NCBI GenBank assembly: GCA_963714145.1
Contig: OY970235.1
Location: 7,626,001 to 7,690,000 of the forward strand
Direction of reading: 5' to 3'
Origin: JBBWZH01 sp035544115
Lineage (GTDB): Bacteria; Actinomycetota; Actinomycetes; Mycobacteriales; CADCTP01
DNA: 64,000 nt
The notes under the pieces are model-generated. The model was not told where the DNA came from. It made no database searches and worked only from the letters and a program-made list of their open reading frames with translations. Of the stretch, positions 38,622-47,515 are shown one piece after another. Each line of letters opens with the position of its first letter. Position 1 is the stretch's first letter. Both the position numbers and the translations under genes were made by a program.

Positions 38622-39146
38622 GTGCCGCGAGGAGCGGACGACCGCGACGAGGCGTTCGGCGCCTACGTCGCCGGCCGGGCCGACGCGATGCGGTCGACCG
38701 CGTACCTGCTCTGCGGGGATTGGCACCTCGCCGAGGACATCGTCCAGAACGCGTTCATCAAGCTGTACGCGGCCTGGTACCGCGTCGTCCGGCACGAGGT
38801 GCTGGACGGGTACGTACGTCGCATCGTCGTGCGGACGTACCTGGACGAGCGGCGGCGGGGCTGGCGCCGGGAGCGGGCCACCGAGTCGCTGCCGGAGACC
38901 GCGGCGGTGCCGGTTGGCGATCCGGAGAGCCGCATCATGCTGCTGCGGGCGCTGGCGGCGGTGCCGCCCCGGCAGCGCGCGGTGCTGGTGCTGCGGTTCT
39001 GGGAGGACCTGGACATCGCCGCGACCGCCCGGCTCCTCGGTTGCTCGACCGGCACCGTCAAGAGCCAGACCAGCCGTGGGCTGGACGCCCTGCGTACGGC
39101 GCTGGATCTGGCCGAAGCCACTGCGCAGAACGAGGAGATGGCGTGA
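38622..39146 (+). CDS. SigE-family ECF sigma factor 2
   Basis: 174 aa, paralog of the factor at 36954: FGAYVAGRADAMRSTAYLLCGDWHLAEDIVQNAFIKLY (region 2) and VPPRQRAVLVLRFWEDLDIAATARLLGCSTGTVKSQTS (region 4). GGAGGAGG site 5 nt before GTG 38622; the longer frame is not needed. Overlaps the partner gene by 4 nt (GTGA). Confidence 0.92.
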   Translation: MPRGADDRDEAFGAYVAGRADAMRSTAYLLCGDWHLAEDIVQNAFIKLYAAWYRVVRHEVLDGYVRRIVVRTYLDERRRGWRRERATESLPETAAVPVGDPESRIMLLRALAAVPPRQRAVLVLRFWEDLDIAATARLLGCSTGTVKSQTSRGLDALRTALDLAEATAQNEEMA

Positions 39147-40090
39147 CCGCGATGGACGAGCTGGACGTGAAGGCGGAGTTCAGCCGGCTGGTCGAGGCCA
39201 GGCCGCCGCTGCCGGAGAGCCTGGATCCGGGCCGGCTGATGAGCCGCGGGCAGCGGATCGAGCACCGCCGGCACGCGGCCTGGGCCGGCGCCGCCGCGGC
39301 GCTGACCGCGGCCGCGCTGGTGGCCATGACCCTGGGCATGCAGGCACTGGTGGGCGGCCAGCCCGGCCCGGCCCGGGTAGCGGCGCCGACGACCACCCGG
39401 ATCGCGCCACCCACCGCGGTCAGGACCACACCCACGCCGGTCACCTTGCCGCGGCTCAGCGAGGCTGAGACGTGCCCGGAGCGGACGAGCACCGACTACC
39501 CGCCGGGGACCAGCGCCCGCGGCGCCGGGCTCCCGTCCGGGGCGGCCGTCCGGGCCGCGGCGCTGGCCGCCGCGCCGCGGCTCCTCCCCGGCGCCCGGGT
39601 GACGCATGTCAAGACATGGGAGTCCAGAGTGGACCCCCGGTCCGGCGAGCCGCGGGTCGTTGTCTGGTTCGACCTGGTCAGCCAGGGTGGCCCGGGCGGC
39701 TTCGGGTTCGAGATCTACCCGTTCCGCGGGGCGACCGCGGCGGCGCTGGCCAGCTGGGACTTCACGGCCCGGCCGTACAGCAACTGCACGGCGGCGCGGC
39801 GGCGGGCCGAGCCCAACGGCTCGGCCGGCCTCGTCTATGTCAAGCCGCTCGGTGACTACGCGAAGTATCCCAACGGGGCAAGGGGTCAGGCCTCGTACTA
39901 CGACCGCCGCGGCGTGCAGGTCAACGTCGACACCGTTCCCTGGGCCTACTCGGCACTGCTGGCGGCCGAGCTGCACAACCCGGACCTGGGCGTGCCCGAC
40001 CCGCCGGCCACCCGGCAGACGCTGCCGATGACGCCGGACCAGGCCTACCAGTTCGCCCGGCTGGTGAGTCAGCTCCCGCTCAGCTCCTGA
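39143..40090 (+). CDS. Membrane-anchored partner of sigma factor 2 (unknown fold)
   Basis: 315 aa. Cytoplasmic N-terminus (EFSRLVEARPPLPESLDPGRL, about 12-32), TM helix about 47-70, Thr/Pro-rich linker, then an extracytoplasmic domain with three Cys. The N-terminal motif resembles that of the protein at 37484, so they are probably paralogous anti-sigma or sensing partners. GTG start overlapping the sigma stop. Function inferred from context only. Confidence 0.65.
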   Translation: MTAMDELDVKAEFSRLVEARPPLPESLDPGRLMSRGQRIEHRRHAAWAGAAAALTAAALVAMTLGMQALVGGQPGPARVAAPTTTRIAPPTAVRTTPTPVTLPRLSEAETCPERTSTDYPPGTSARGAGLPSGAAVRAAALAAAPRLLPGARVTHVKTWESRVDPRSGEPRVVVWFDLVSQGGPGGFGFEIYPFRGATAAALASWDFTARPYSNCTAARRRAEPNGSAGLVYVKPLGDYAKYPNGARGQASYYDRRGVQVNVDTVPWAYSALLAAELHNPDLGVPDPPATRQTLPMTPDQAYQFARLVSQLPLSS

Positions 40091-40098
40091 GCACCCGG

Positions 40099-40135
40099 CC
40101 GCGCCGGCCCCGGACACCTGCCGGGGCCGGCGCGG
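40099..40135. terminator. Strong hairpin after the second sigma pair
   Basis: CCGCGCCGGCCCCGG and CCGGGGCCGGCGCGG are perfect 15-bp arms around a 7-nt loop. Confidence 0.85.
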
Positions 40136-40212
40136 TCGCGCGCGGGACCGGGAACGCGGTCCCGCTCCCGCCGGGTACGGCGGCCGGCCGGCGGTAGGGG
40201 AGGATGGCCGGT

Positions 40213-41520
40213 GTGATTGACCGGTACACGCTGCCCGAGATGGGCGAGGTCTGGAGTGAGGCGCACAAGTACGCGCTCTGGTGCCGGGTGGAGACGCTGG
40301 TGCTCGAGGCGCACGCGGCGGCCGGCACCGTGCCGGCGGACGTGGTCGAGCCGGTGCGGGCCGCGCCACCGCCGACCCCGCAGGCGGTCGAGGAAGTGGA
40401 GGCGGTCACCCAGCACGACGTGATCGCTTTCCTCACCGCCTGGGCGGACAACACCGAGCCGCGCTCCGCGGCCGCGTACGTCCACTTCGGACTCACCTCG
40501 TCCGATCTGCTGGACACGGCGCTGGCGGTGCAACTGGTCGAGGCGAGCGACGTGCTGCTGGCCAAGGCGGACGCGCTGGTGGCCGCACTGCGCGATCTGG
40601 GCCTGGCCCACCGGGACACGTTGCGGGTCGGCCGGACGCACGGCATCCACGCGGAACCGGACTCGTTCGGCCACCGGATGGCCGACTTCGCCTTCGGGCT
40701 GGCCCGGTCCCGGGACCGGTTGCGCCGGGCCCGGGAGGCCGTGGCGGTCGCGAAGATCTCCGGTGCGGTCGGCACCTATTCCAATGTGGACCCTTCGATC
40801 GAGCGGGCCGTCGCGGTGGCGCTGGGCCTGCGTCCGGCGGACGTGGCCACCCAGGTCGTGTTGCGCGACGGCATCGCCGAGTGGGTGTCCACTCTGGCCA
40901 TCATCGCGACGGTCTGCGAGGCGGTGGCGCTGGAGGTGCGGCACGGCCAGCGGACCGAGCTGCGCGAGCTGTCCGAGGCGTTCGGCGCCGGCCAGAAGGG
41001 GTCGAGCGCGATGCCGCACAAGAAGAACCCGATCCTGTCCGAGCGGATCTGCGGGCTGGCCCGGATGGCGCGTGGCTACGTGACGCCGGTGCTGGAAGGC
41101 ATCCCGCTCTGGCACGAGCGGGACATCTCGCATTCCTCGGTGGAGCGGGTCGCGCTGCCGGACGCCGCGATCGTCACCGACTACCTGCTGCAGTCGACCC
41201 GCCGGCTGGTCACCGGCCTGGTCGTCTATCCGGACCGGATGCGGGCCAACCTGGAGTCCACCGGCGGATTGGTCTACACCTCCGCGGTGCTGCTCGATCT
41301 GGTCGCGTTCGGACTGTCCAGAGAGGACGCGTACGCGCTGGTGCAGGCGGCCGCGATGGAGACCTGGGACACCGGCACGCCGTTCCGGGCCGCGCTGCTG
41401 GCCCGGGCCAAGGAGGCCGGCATCGATCTCCCGGCGGCCCGGCTGGACGAGGTGATGAACCCGGAGCGGTACGTGGCCCGCCTCGGCCCGGTGTTCGACC
41501 GCCTCGCCGAGCTCACCTGA
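40213..41520 (+). CDS. purB: Adenylosuccinate lyase
   Basis: 435 aa. Cleaves SAICAR and adenylosuccinate. The fumarase-superfamily signature GSSAMPHKKNP (about residues 262-272) carries the mobile catalytic Ser loop. THGIHAEPDSFG holds a catalytic His. The start is GTG 40213 with GGGGAGG 9 nt upstream; an in-frame ATG at 40204 is too close to the ribosome site. Monocistronic, with strong terminator upstream. Confidence 0.97.
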   Translation: MIDRYTLPEMGEVWSEAHKYALWCRVETLVLEAHAAAGTVPADVVEPVRAAPPPTPQAVEEVEAVTQHDVIAFLTAWADNTEPRSAAAYVHFGLTSSDLLDTALAVQLVEASDVLLAKADALVAALRDLGLAHRDTLRVGRTHGIHAEPDSFGHRMADFAFGLARSRDRLRRAREAVAVAKISGAVGTYSNVDPSIERAVAVALGLRPADVATQVVLRDGIAEWVSTLAIIATVCEAVALEVRHGQRTELRELSEAFGAGQKGSSAMPHKKNPILSERICGLARMARGYVTPVLEGIPLWHERDISHSSVERVALPDAAIVTDYLLQSTRRLVTGLVVYPDRMRANLESTGGLVYTSAVLLDLVAFGLSREDAYALVQAAAMETWDTGTPFRAALLARAKEAGIDLPAARLDEVMNPERYVARLGPVFDRLAELT

Positions 41521-41523
41521 CCT

Positions 41524-41545
41524 GGGCTGGCCCCGGAGCCGGCCC
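41524..41545. terminator. Short hairpin between purB and VOC genes
   Basis: GGGCTGGC and GCCGGCCC form an 8-bp stem with one G-T pair between the convergent stops; a weak bidirectional terminator. Confidence 0.4.
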
Positions 41546-41547
41546 GG

Positions 41548-42015
41548 CTACAACCGCAGTGGCTTGATCGGGGCGGCCATCAGCGACGGGTCGTTGCGCC
41601 AGTCGACGCCCGGCACATCCACGTACAGCTCGATCTCGTTGCCGTCCGGGTCGGCGATGTAGAGGCTGTGCGAGACCGTGTGGTCGCTGGCGCCGAGCAC
41701 CGGGGTGCCGGTCTCGTTCAGCCGCCGCAGCGCGTCCCGCAGTTCGTCGTCGGTGTCGCCGACCTTCAGCCCGAAGTGGTACATGCCCAACCGGCGACCC
41801 GCCGGCAGCGCCGCGGCGTCCGGCCCGACCTCGATCAGCAGCAGCTCGTGGTGGGTCCGCCCGGACGGTGCGGAGAACGCGGCGATCGGCACGTTGGCCC
41901 GGTCGGCCGGCTCCGGCACGATCTGCCGCCAGCCCAGCACGTCCCGGTAGAACGCGGCCGAGCGCTGCACGTCGCGTACGTAGAGGACGACATGTCCCAG
42001 TTCCTTGATTTCCAT
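41548..42015 (-). CDS. VOC-family (glyoxalase/extradiol dioxygenase) protein
   Basis: 155 aa with paired VOC beta-alpha-beta modules: ELGHVVLYVRDVQRSAAFYRDVLGW (metal His near residue 8), YHFGLKVGDTDDELRDALRRL (second His) and ADPDGNEIELYVDVPG (Glu ligand), as in metal-dependent catechol dioxygenase-like proteins. Substrate unknown. Start ATG 42015; an alternative TTG at 42051 is possible. Divergent from marR, sharing its operator, so it is probably under MarR control. Confidence 0.88.
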   Translation of the reverse strand: MEIKELGHVVLYVRDVQRSAAFYRDVLGWRQIVPEPADRANVPIAAFSAPSGRTHHELLLIEVGPDAAALPAGRRLGMYHFGLKVGDTDDELRDALRRLNETGTPVLGASDHTVSHSLYIADPDGNEIELYVDVPGVDWRNDPSLMAAPIKPLRL

Positions 42016-42037
42016 GGAACCGACGGTAACCGGCTTC

Positions 42038-42074
42038 AGTTGAGAGTTCAAGTATCCGTTCGTATGATGGACCG
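42038..42074 (+). promoter_or_regulatory. marR promoter with overlapping MarR-type operator
   Basis: TTGAGA (42040-42045), a 17-nt spacer and TATGAT (42063-42068), then 6 nt to the GTG: a good sigma70-like leaderless promoter. AGTTGAGAGTTCAAGT (42038-42053) is an inverted repeat of the MarR TTGA-N-TCAA type covering the -35. It lies between the divergent VOC and marR genes, so autorepression and control of both is expected. Confidence 0.7.
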
Positions 42075-42542
42075 GTGACCGACCCGCGCTGGCTGGACGA
42101 CGAGGAGCAGCAGACCTGGCGGACCTTCCTGGCCGCCAACCAGTTGCTGCGCGAGGCGCTGGAGCGGCAGCTGCAGCGGGACGCCGGGATGCCGCACGCG
42201 TACTACCAGATCCTGGTGGTGCTGTCCGAGACGCCCGGCCGGTCGATGACCATGAGCGAGCTGGCCCAGCTGGTGCGCTCGTCGCCGAGCCGGCTCTCGC
42301 ACGCGGTGGCCAAGCTGGAGGAGCTGGGCTGGGTGCGCCGGGCCCGGCACGCCCGGGACGGCCGCAGCACCCTCGCCTCGCTCACCGACGCCGGCTTCGC
42401 CGCGCTCGAAGCCGCCGCGCCCGGGCACGTCGAGCAGGTGCGCAGCGCGCTGTTCGATCCGCTCAGCCGGGAGCAGGTGGGCCAGCTGCGGGAGATCTTC
42501 CAGGCCGTGCTGGACAAGCTCGGCCCGGCCGAGCCCTGCTGA
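42075..42542 (+). CDS. MarR-family transcriptional regulator
   Basis: 155 aa winged helix: MPHAYYQILVVLSETPGRSMTMSELAQLVRSSPSRLSHAVAKLEELGWV (residues ~38-86), then the RHARDGRSTLASLTDAG wing. GTG 42075 lies directly at the predicted start of transcription. Divergent from the VOC gene. No Cys for redox sensing except the C-terminal one. Confidence 0.92.
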   Translation: MTDPRWLDDEEQQTWRTFLAANQLLREALERQLQRDAGMPHAYYQILVVLSETPGRSMTMSELAQLVRSSPSRLSHAVAKLEELGWVRRARHARDGRSTLASLTDAGFAALEAAAPGHVEQVRSALFDPLSREQVGQLREIFQAVLDKLGPAEPC

Positions 42543-42653
42543 CGGCACCGCCCGGCCCCGGCCGACCGCGTTCGGCGGACCGTTTGGCAGACTCAGCCAC
42601 ATGGTTGCGCAGGAGCTCGTCCACCTCGGTCCGGGCCAGGAGGGATGACGCGG

Positions 42654-43739
42654 ATGCGCTCGTTCGGCAGCGACAACCACGCCGGCATTCACCCGGACGT
42701 GCTGGCCGCGATCGCGGCGGCCAACGTTGGCGATCACGTGGCGTATGGCGACGATCCGCTGACCGCCGCGGCCGAGGAGCTGTTCCGGCAGCACTTCGGC
42801 CCGCAGGCGCGGCCGTACTTCGTGTTCAACGGCACCGCGGCGAACGTGCTGGGCCTGCAGTCGGTGCTGCGGCCGTACCAGGCGGTGATCTGCGCGGCCG
42901 CCGCGCACATCAGCACCGATGAGTGCGGAGCGCCGGAGCGGTTCCTCGGCAGCAAGCTGATCGACGTCCCCACCCCGGACGCGAAGCTGACCGTCGCGGC
43001 GATCGACGCGGTGGCGAGCGGCTGGGGCGACCAGCATCACGTCCAGCCGCGGGCGGTGTCGATCACCCAGAGCACCGAGCTCGGCACCCAGTACTCGCTG
43101 GACGAGGTCGCCGCGATCGCCGACTGGGTGCACGCGCACGACATGGTGCTGCATGTGGACGGCGCCCGGCTGGCCAACGCGGCCGCCGGGCTGGGGGTCG
43201 ACCTGGCCGCGGTCAGCACCGGCTGCGGCGTCGACGTGCTGTCCTTCGGTGGCACCAAGAACGGCGGGCTGGGCGCCGAGGCGGTGGTGGTGCTGCGGCC
43301 CGGGCTGGCCGAGGACTTCAAGTTCCTGCGCAAGCAGGGGATGCAGCTCGCGTCCAAGATGCGGTACGCGGCGGCGCAGTTCAGCGCGCTGCTGACCGAC
43401 GACCTGTGGCGGCGCAACGCGGAGCACTCGAACCGGATGGCGCAGCGGCTCGCCGCCGCCGTCTCCGATGTGGACGGGGTGCGGGTGACCCAGCCGGTAC
43501 AGGCCAACGCTGTGTTCGCGATCGTGCCGCCGGCCGCGGTGCCGGTGCTGCAGGCCGAGTACCCGTTCTACGTCTGGGACCAGCGCACGTCCGAGGTCCG
43601 CTGGATGACCTCGTTCGACACCGGCGAGGCCGACGTGGACGGGTTCGCCGCCGCGATCCGCCGGGTGGTGGGCGCGCTGGCCCCGGCCGACCGGACCGCC
43701 GGTGAACTGTCCGGCGCCGTCCATTTCGGTCGCCGCTAA
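42654..43739 (+). CDS. Low-specificity threonine aldolase (PLP enzyme)
   Basis: 361 aa fold-type I PLP enzyme, cleaving threonine to glycine and acetaldehyde. The PLP lysine lies in SFGGTKNGG (about residue 201). Other features: FNGTAANVLGLQ (PLP phosphate site), HVDGARLANAA (PLP pyridine Asp and Arg) and TSFDTGEADVDGF. Start ATG 42654 has GGAGGG 7 nt upstream; the ATG at 42645 is too close. Monocistronic. Confidence 0.93.
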   Translation: MRSFGSDNHAGIHPDVLAAIAAANVGDHVAYGDDPLTAAAEELFRQHFGPQARPYFVFNGTAANVLGLQSVLRPYQAVICAAAAHISTDECGAPERFLGSKLIDVPTPDAKLTVAAIDAVASGWGDQHHVQPRAVSITQSTELGTQYSLDEVAAIADWVHAHDMVLHVDGARLANAAAGLGVDLAAVSTGCGVDVLSFGGTKNGGLGAEAVVVLRPGLAEDFKFLRKQGMQLASKMRYAAAQFSALLTDDLWRRNAEHSNRMAQRLAAAVSDVDGVRVTQPVQANAVFAIVPPAAVPVLQAEYPFYVWDQRTSEVRWMTSFDTGEADVDGFAAAIRRVVGALAPADRTAGELSGAVHFGRR

Positions 43740-43838
43740 CCGCGCGACACCTGCCGGCCGTCTCCCCGCCAGGCGACTGCCACGTGTCGGTTTCCTGCCC
43801 AACACGATCCGGACGTCCGGCCCTGCCAACCTGATCTC

Positions 43839-44975
43839 GTGCGCGTGGCGGTAGTCGCGGAAACCTTCCACCCGGTTGTCAACGGCGTGACGAACTCGGT
43901 CACCCGGGTGTTGGAGCACCTCGCCGGAGCCGGCCATGCCGCGCTGGTGATCGCGCCGGAGCCCGGCCCGGTCTGGTTCCGCGGGGTTCCGGTGGTGCGG
44001 GTGCCGTCGTTCCGGCCACCCATGTACCGGTCCGTCCACATCGGACGGCCGGGTGTTCCGCTGGCCGCGGTGCTGGCCGACTTCGGTGCGGACCTGGTGC
44101 ACCTGGCCTCCCCGGCGCTGCTCGGCTACGCCGGCGCCCGGGCCGCCGCTGAGCTTGGCATCCCGGCGGTCGCGGTGTTCCAGACCGACCTGGCCAGCTA
44201 CCTGTCGTGCTACCACCTGCGGCCGATCCGGTCGTTCGTCTGGCAGCACCTGCGCCGGCTGCACGGGCTGTGCGCGCTGACCCTGGCGCCGTCCACCGCG
44301 ACCGTCTGGCAGCTGCGCCGGCACGGCATCACGCCGGTGACCCGCTGGGGCCGCGGCGTGGATGTCGCCGCCTTCAGCCCGGCGCACCGCAGCGAGGCGC
44401 TGCGCCGGGTGCTCGCCCCGGGCGGCGAGGCCATCGTCGGCTACGTCGGCCGGCTCGCCCCGGAGAAGCGGGTGCACCTGCTCCGCCCGGTCAGCAGGCT
44501 GCCCGGGGTCCGGCTGGTCGTGGTCGGCGATGGGCCGTCCCGGTCCACTGTGGAACGCCGGCTGCCGGATGCCACCTTCCTCGGCTTCCGGGGCGGCCGG
44601 GAGCTGTCCGAGCTGTACGCCTCATTCGACGTGTTCGTGCACCCGGGCGCCGAGGAGACGTTCTGCCAGGCGGTGCAGGAGGCGCTGGCGTCCGGGGTGC
44701 CGGTGATCGCGCCGGCCACCGGCGGCCCGCTGGACCTGGTCCGGCACGGCGAGAACGGCTGGCTCTGGTCCGGTGCCGACCCCGACCTGCTCGCCGATCA
44801 GGTGGCCTCGCTGCTCGCCGACCCGGTGCTGCGCGAGACCATGCGGCTGCGCGCCCGGGCCTCCGTCCTCGGTCGCAGCTGGGCCAGCATCGGCGACGAG
44901 CTGCTCGCCCACTACCGCGCCGTGCTCGCCGCCGACCGGCCCCATCCGGGCCGCGCCCACGAGCCGGCCGCATGA
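43839..44975 (+). CDS. GT4 glycosyltransferase (MgtA-like mannosyltransferase)
   Basis: 378 aa GT-B enzyme. N-terminal RVAVVAETFHPVVNGVTNSV is the family signature of GDP-mannose-dependent MgtA/PimB-like enzymes. The sugar-nucleotide motif with conserved Glu is HPGAEETFCQAVQEALASGVPV (about residues 267-288), and GRLAPEKRVHLL lies earlier. It likely transfers mannose onto a lipid or glycan acceptor of the envelope. GTG start. Overlaps the next gene by 4 nt (ATGA). Contains one 11-bp motif copy at 44544. Confidence 0.9.
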   Translation: MRVAVVAETFHPVVNGVTNSVTRVLEHLAGAGHAALVIAPEPGPVWFRGVPVVRVPSFRPPMYRSVHIGRPGVPLAAVLADFGADLVHLASPALLGYAGARAAAELGIPAVAVFQTDLASYLSCYHLRPIRSFVWQHLRRLHGLCALTLAPSTATVWQLRRHGITPVTRWGRGVDVAAFSPAHRSEALRRVLAPGGEAIVGYVGRLAPEKRVHLLRPVSRLPGVRLVVVGDGPSRSTVERRLPDATFLGFRGGRELSELYASFDVFVHPGAEETFCQAVQEALASGVPVIAPATGGPLDLVRHGENGWLWSGADPDLLADQVASLLADPVLRETMRLRARASVLGRSWASIGDELLAHYRAVLAADRPHPGRAHEPAA

Positions 44976-45727
44976 CCGGCGGGCCGGTGCCGCTGGTGGT
45001 GAGCGTGCACGACGTGGCGCCGGCGACGGCGGCGGAGACCCGGCAGTGGTGCGCCGCGCTGGACCGGCGGGGCGTCCCGGCCTCGCTGCTGGTGGTGCCC
45101 GGGCCGTGGCGATCGCCGGTGCTGCCGCGGGATCCCGGCCTGGTCCGCTGGCTGGCCGGGCGGGCCGCCGGCGGGGACGAGATCGTCCTGCACGGCTGGG
45201 CGCACCAGGCCGGCCCGGCCGGCTCGCCGGTGCGCCGGCTGGTCGCCGCGGCGGTGGCCCGGGGCGCGGCCGAGTTCGCCGCGCTGGACGAGCATGCCGC
45301 GCACCGCCGGCTGGTCGCCGGCGCCGGCGTGCTCGCCGACCTCGGCCTGCCGGCGGTCGGCTTCACCCCGCCCGGCTGGCTGCAGTCGGCCGGCACGATC
45401 CGGGCGCTGCGCCGGCTCGGCTTCCACTACACGACCAGCCACCTCGGCGTGCACGACCTGCACTCCGGCGGGTTCCGGCCCGCCATCGCGCTCTCGCACC
45501 GGCCCGGTGCGGCCGGCGAGCGGCTCGGCGCCGTGCTGCTGCCGGCCGGCGCGCGCCTCGCCGCCGCCCGCGGCCGGCCGATCCGGATCGCGCTGCACCC
45601 CGCCGACCTGGGCCGTCCGGGTCTGCAGCGGGTCACCCTCGACGCCATCGACGACGCCCTGGCCGGCGGCGCCCGGCCGTGCACCTACGCCGCTCTGCTC
45701 GCCCGCCCGGCCACGGTCGTCGGGTAG
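44972..45727 (+). CDS. DUF2334-type polysaccharide deacetylase
   Basis: 251 aa. NodB/DUF2334 fold: LVVSVHDVAPATAAETRQW (His13-Asp14 metal pair near the start), DEIVLHGWAHQ (second His pair) and GFTPPGWLQSAGTIRAL, then IALHPADL (catalytic His). It probably de-N-acylates a sugar. It is translationally coupled to the glycosyltransferase, so both act on one glycolipid. Confidence 0.88.
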   Translation: MTGGPVPLVVSVHDVAPATAAETRQWCAALDRRGVPASLLVVPGPWRSPVLPRDPGLVRWLAGRAAGGDEIVLHGWAHQAGPAGSPVRRLVAAAVARGAAEFAALDEHAAHRRLVAGAGVLADLGLPAVGFTPPGWLQSAGTIRALRRLGFHYTTSHLGVHDLHSGGFRPAIALSHRPGAAGERLGAVLLPAGARLAAARGRPIRIALHPADLGRPGLQRVTLDAIDDALAGGARPCTYAALLARPATVVG

Positions 45728-46017
45728 CCCGCGGTGCGCCCGACCCAGACCCGCCGCCGGCCGGCGGCCCGGGTCTCCCGCATTGCCGACGCCGCGCCTC
45801 GGGTGGTGACCGGGGCGCCACCCGTGGCCGGTCAGCGACGCACCAACCCTCGCGGGCCGGCCGTCCAGGCTTGCCGCGTTGCCGGCGGTGGGGCTCGGCG
45901 GGCCGGGCTGTTGCCCATGGTCGGCCGGCGGTGTGAGCCGGCCGGCGGTGCGGGATCTCGGGTGCGGCCCGGGTGGCCGGCCGAGCCGCGATGTACCGGG
46001 TGGCCGGGGGTGGTCGG
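45728..46017 (+). other. 290-bp intergenic region in the glycosyltransferase cluster
   Basis: AGACCCGCCGCC / GGCGGCCCGGGTCT at 45747-45776 is a self-complementary hairpin that can end the deacetylase message. No gene was recognised in the remainder. Confidence 0.4.
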
Positions 46018-47202
46018 ATGAGGATCGTGCAGCTGGCGAACTTCTACTCGCCGACGTCGGGTGGGCTGCGCACGTCGCTGGAGGAGATCGGGCGCCGGTA
46101 CGGCCCGCTCGGGCATGACCGGGTGCTGGTCGTGCCCGGGGTCGCCGACCGGGACGAGCGGACGCCGGCCGGCCGCCGGATCACCCTGCGCAGCCCGGCG
46201 CTGCCCGGCGGGGTGTACCGGGTGCTGCTGCACCGGCGCCGGGTGCTCGACCTGCTCGACCTGCTCCGCCCGGACGTGCTGGAGGTCAGCGACAAGCTCT
46301 GCCTCAGCTGGCTGGCGCCGTGGGCCTGGGCCCAGGCCGTGCCGGCGGTGCTGTTCTCGCACGAGCGGCTGGATGCGATCCTGGCCGACCGGGTGCCGGC
46401 CTGGTTCCCGCTGGCGCCGGCCGCCGACCGGATCAACCTGCGGCTGTCCCGGTCGGTGCAGCAGGTGGTGGTCGCGTCCCGGTACGCCCGGGCCGAGTAC
46501 GACCGGGCAGCCGCGCCCAACGTCCGGCTCGTCCCGCTCGGCGTCGACCTGGACATGTTCCGCCCCGGTCCGGTCGCGCGGCCCGGTGCCGGTCGGTCGA
46601 TCCAGCTGGTCACCGTCGGGCGGCTGTCCCGGGAGAAACGGCCCGAGCTGGCGATCGAGGCGCTGCGGCTGCTACGGGCGGACGGTCTGCCGGCCGGGCT
46701 GCTGATGATCGGCGACGGTCCACTTCGGATGAGCCTGGTCCGGCAGGCGGCCGGCCTCCCGGTCCGGTTCCTCGGGCACGTGGCCGATCGGCGCGGGGTC
46801 GCCCGGCTGGTCGCGGCTGCCGACATCGCGCTGGCGCCGTGCCCGGTCGAGACGTTCGGCCTGGCCGTGCTGGAGGCGCTGGCCGGTGGAACCCCGGTGG
46901 TGGTCCCGGCCGTCGGCGCGGCGGCCGAACTGCTCGGGTCGCCGGAGTCCGGTGCGATCACCGACGGGACGGCCGCCGGCCTGGCCGCCGGCGTACACGC
47001 GCTGCTGGACGTGCCGGCGGCCACCCGCCGGGCCGCCGCGCGGGCCCGGGCCGCCGACTTCCCCTGGTCGGCGACGGTCGCCGGCCTGCTCGCGGCCCAC
47101 GCGGCCGCCGGCGCGGCGCCCCGCACCGGCTCAGCCCCGCCCGGCGTCGGTGCCCGTGATCGGGTGTCGGGTGTGCTGGGCCGGCTTACCCGGGCCGGAT
47201 AA
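46018..47202 (+). CDS. GT4 glycosyltransferase (PimC/mannosyltransferase-like)
   Basis: 394 aa GT-B enzyme: MRIVQLANFYSPTSGGLRTS at the N-terminus, VVVASRYARAEYDR, VTVGRLSREKRPELAIEAL (about residues 203-221) and ALAPCPVETFGLAVLEALAGGTPVV with the conserved Glu (about 275-299). Likely mannosyl- or glucosyl-transfer to a lipid carrier, in the same cluster as 43839. Start ATG 46018; frames upstream are Pro/Arg-rich. C-terminal ~35 residues are low complexity. Confidence 0.9.
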   Translation: MRIVQLANFYSPTSGGLRTSLEEIGRRYGPLGHDRVLVVPGVADRDERTPAGRRITLRSPALPGGVYRVLLHRRRVLDLLDLLRPDVLEVSDKLCLSWLAPWAWAQAVPAVLFSHERLDAILADRVPAWFPLAPAADRINLRLSRSVQQVVVASRYARAEYDRAAAPNVRLVPLGVDLDMFRPGPVARPGAGRSIQLVTVGRLSREKRPELAIEALRLLRADGLPAGLLMIGDGPLRMSLVRQAAGLPVRFLGHVADRRGVARLVAAADIALAPCPVETFGLAVLEALAGGTPVVVPAVGAAAELLGSPESGAITDGTAAGLAAGVHALLDVPAATRRAAARARAADFPWSATVAGLLAAHAAAGAAPRTGSAPPGVGARDRVSGVLGRLTRAG

Positions 47203-47419
47203 CGAAGTCCTCGATGACCGGGTTGGCGAGCAGCCGCTCGGCCAGCTCGGCGACCCGGGCGTCATCGAGCGCCCCGTCGATCTCCAGCTCGAAGTGCTTG
47301 CCCTGGCGGATGCTGCGGACCCCGCTGTACCCCATCCGCCCCAGTGCCCCGAGGATCGCCTGCCCCTGCGGGTCGAGGATCTCCGGCTTGAGCATGACGT
47401 CGACGACCACGCGTGGCAC
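47186..47419 (-). CDS. purS: PurS subunit of FGAM synthase
   Basis: 77 aa. VVVDVMLKPEILDPQGQAIL, then IRQGKHFELEIDG and LANPVIEDF are PurS signatures. PurS bridges PurQ and PurL in the Gram-positive glutamine-dependent FGAM synthase. GTG start with GGGAGA site. It is on the opposite strand from purQL and 3.2 kb away, instead of directly upstream as in other actinobacteria. The 3' end overlaps the glycosyltransferase end by 17 bp. Confidence 0.93.
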   Translation of the reverse strand: MPRVVVDVMLKPEILDPQGQAILGALGRMGYSGVRSIRQGKHFELEIDGALDDARVAELAERLLANPVIEDFVIRPG

Positions 47420-47515
47420 TCGGTCTCCCAGGACTCGGCTGGCTTCCAGGCGCGAGCCTAACGCGACCGGCGGCCCGGCCCGGTGCCACCGCGCCCGGCG
47501 CGACCAGTGGCCCCG

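Noticed and set aside
45747..45776. Insertion-sequence end (inverted repeat)
   Set aside because: Hairpin is a simple terminator-like palindrome without transposase or target duplication.
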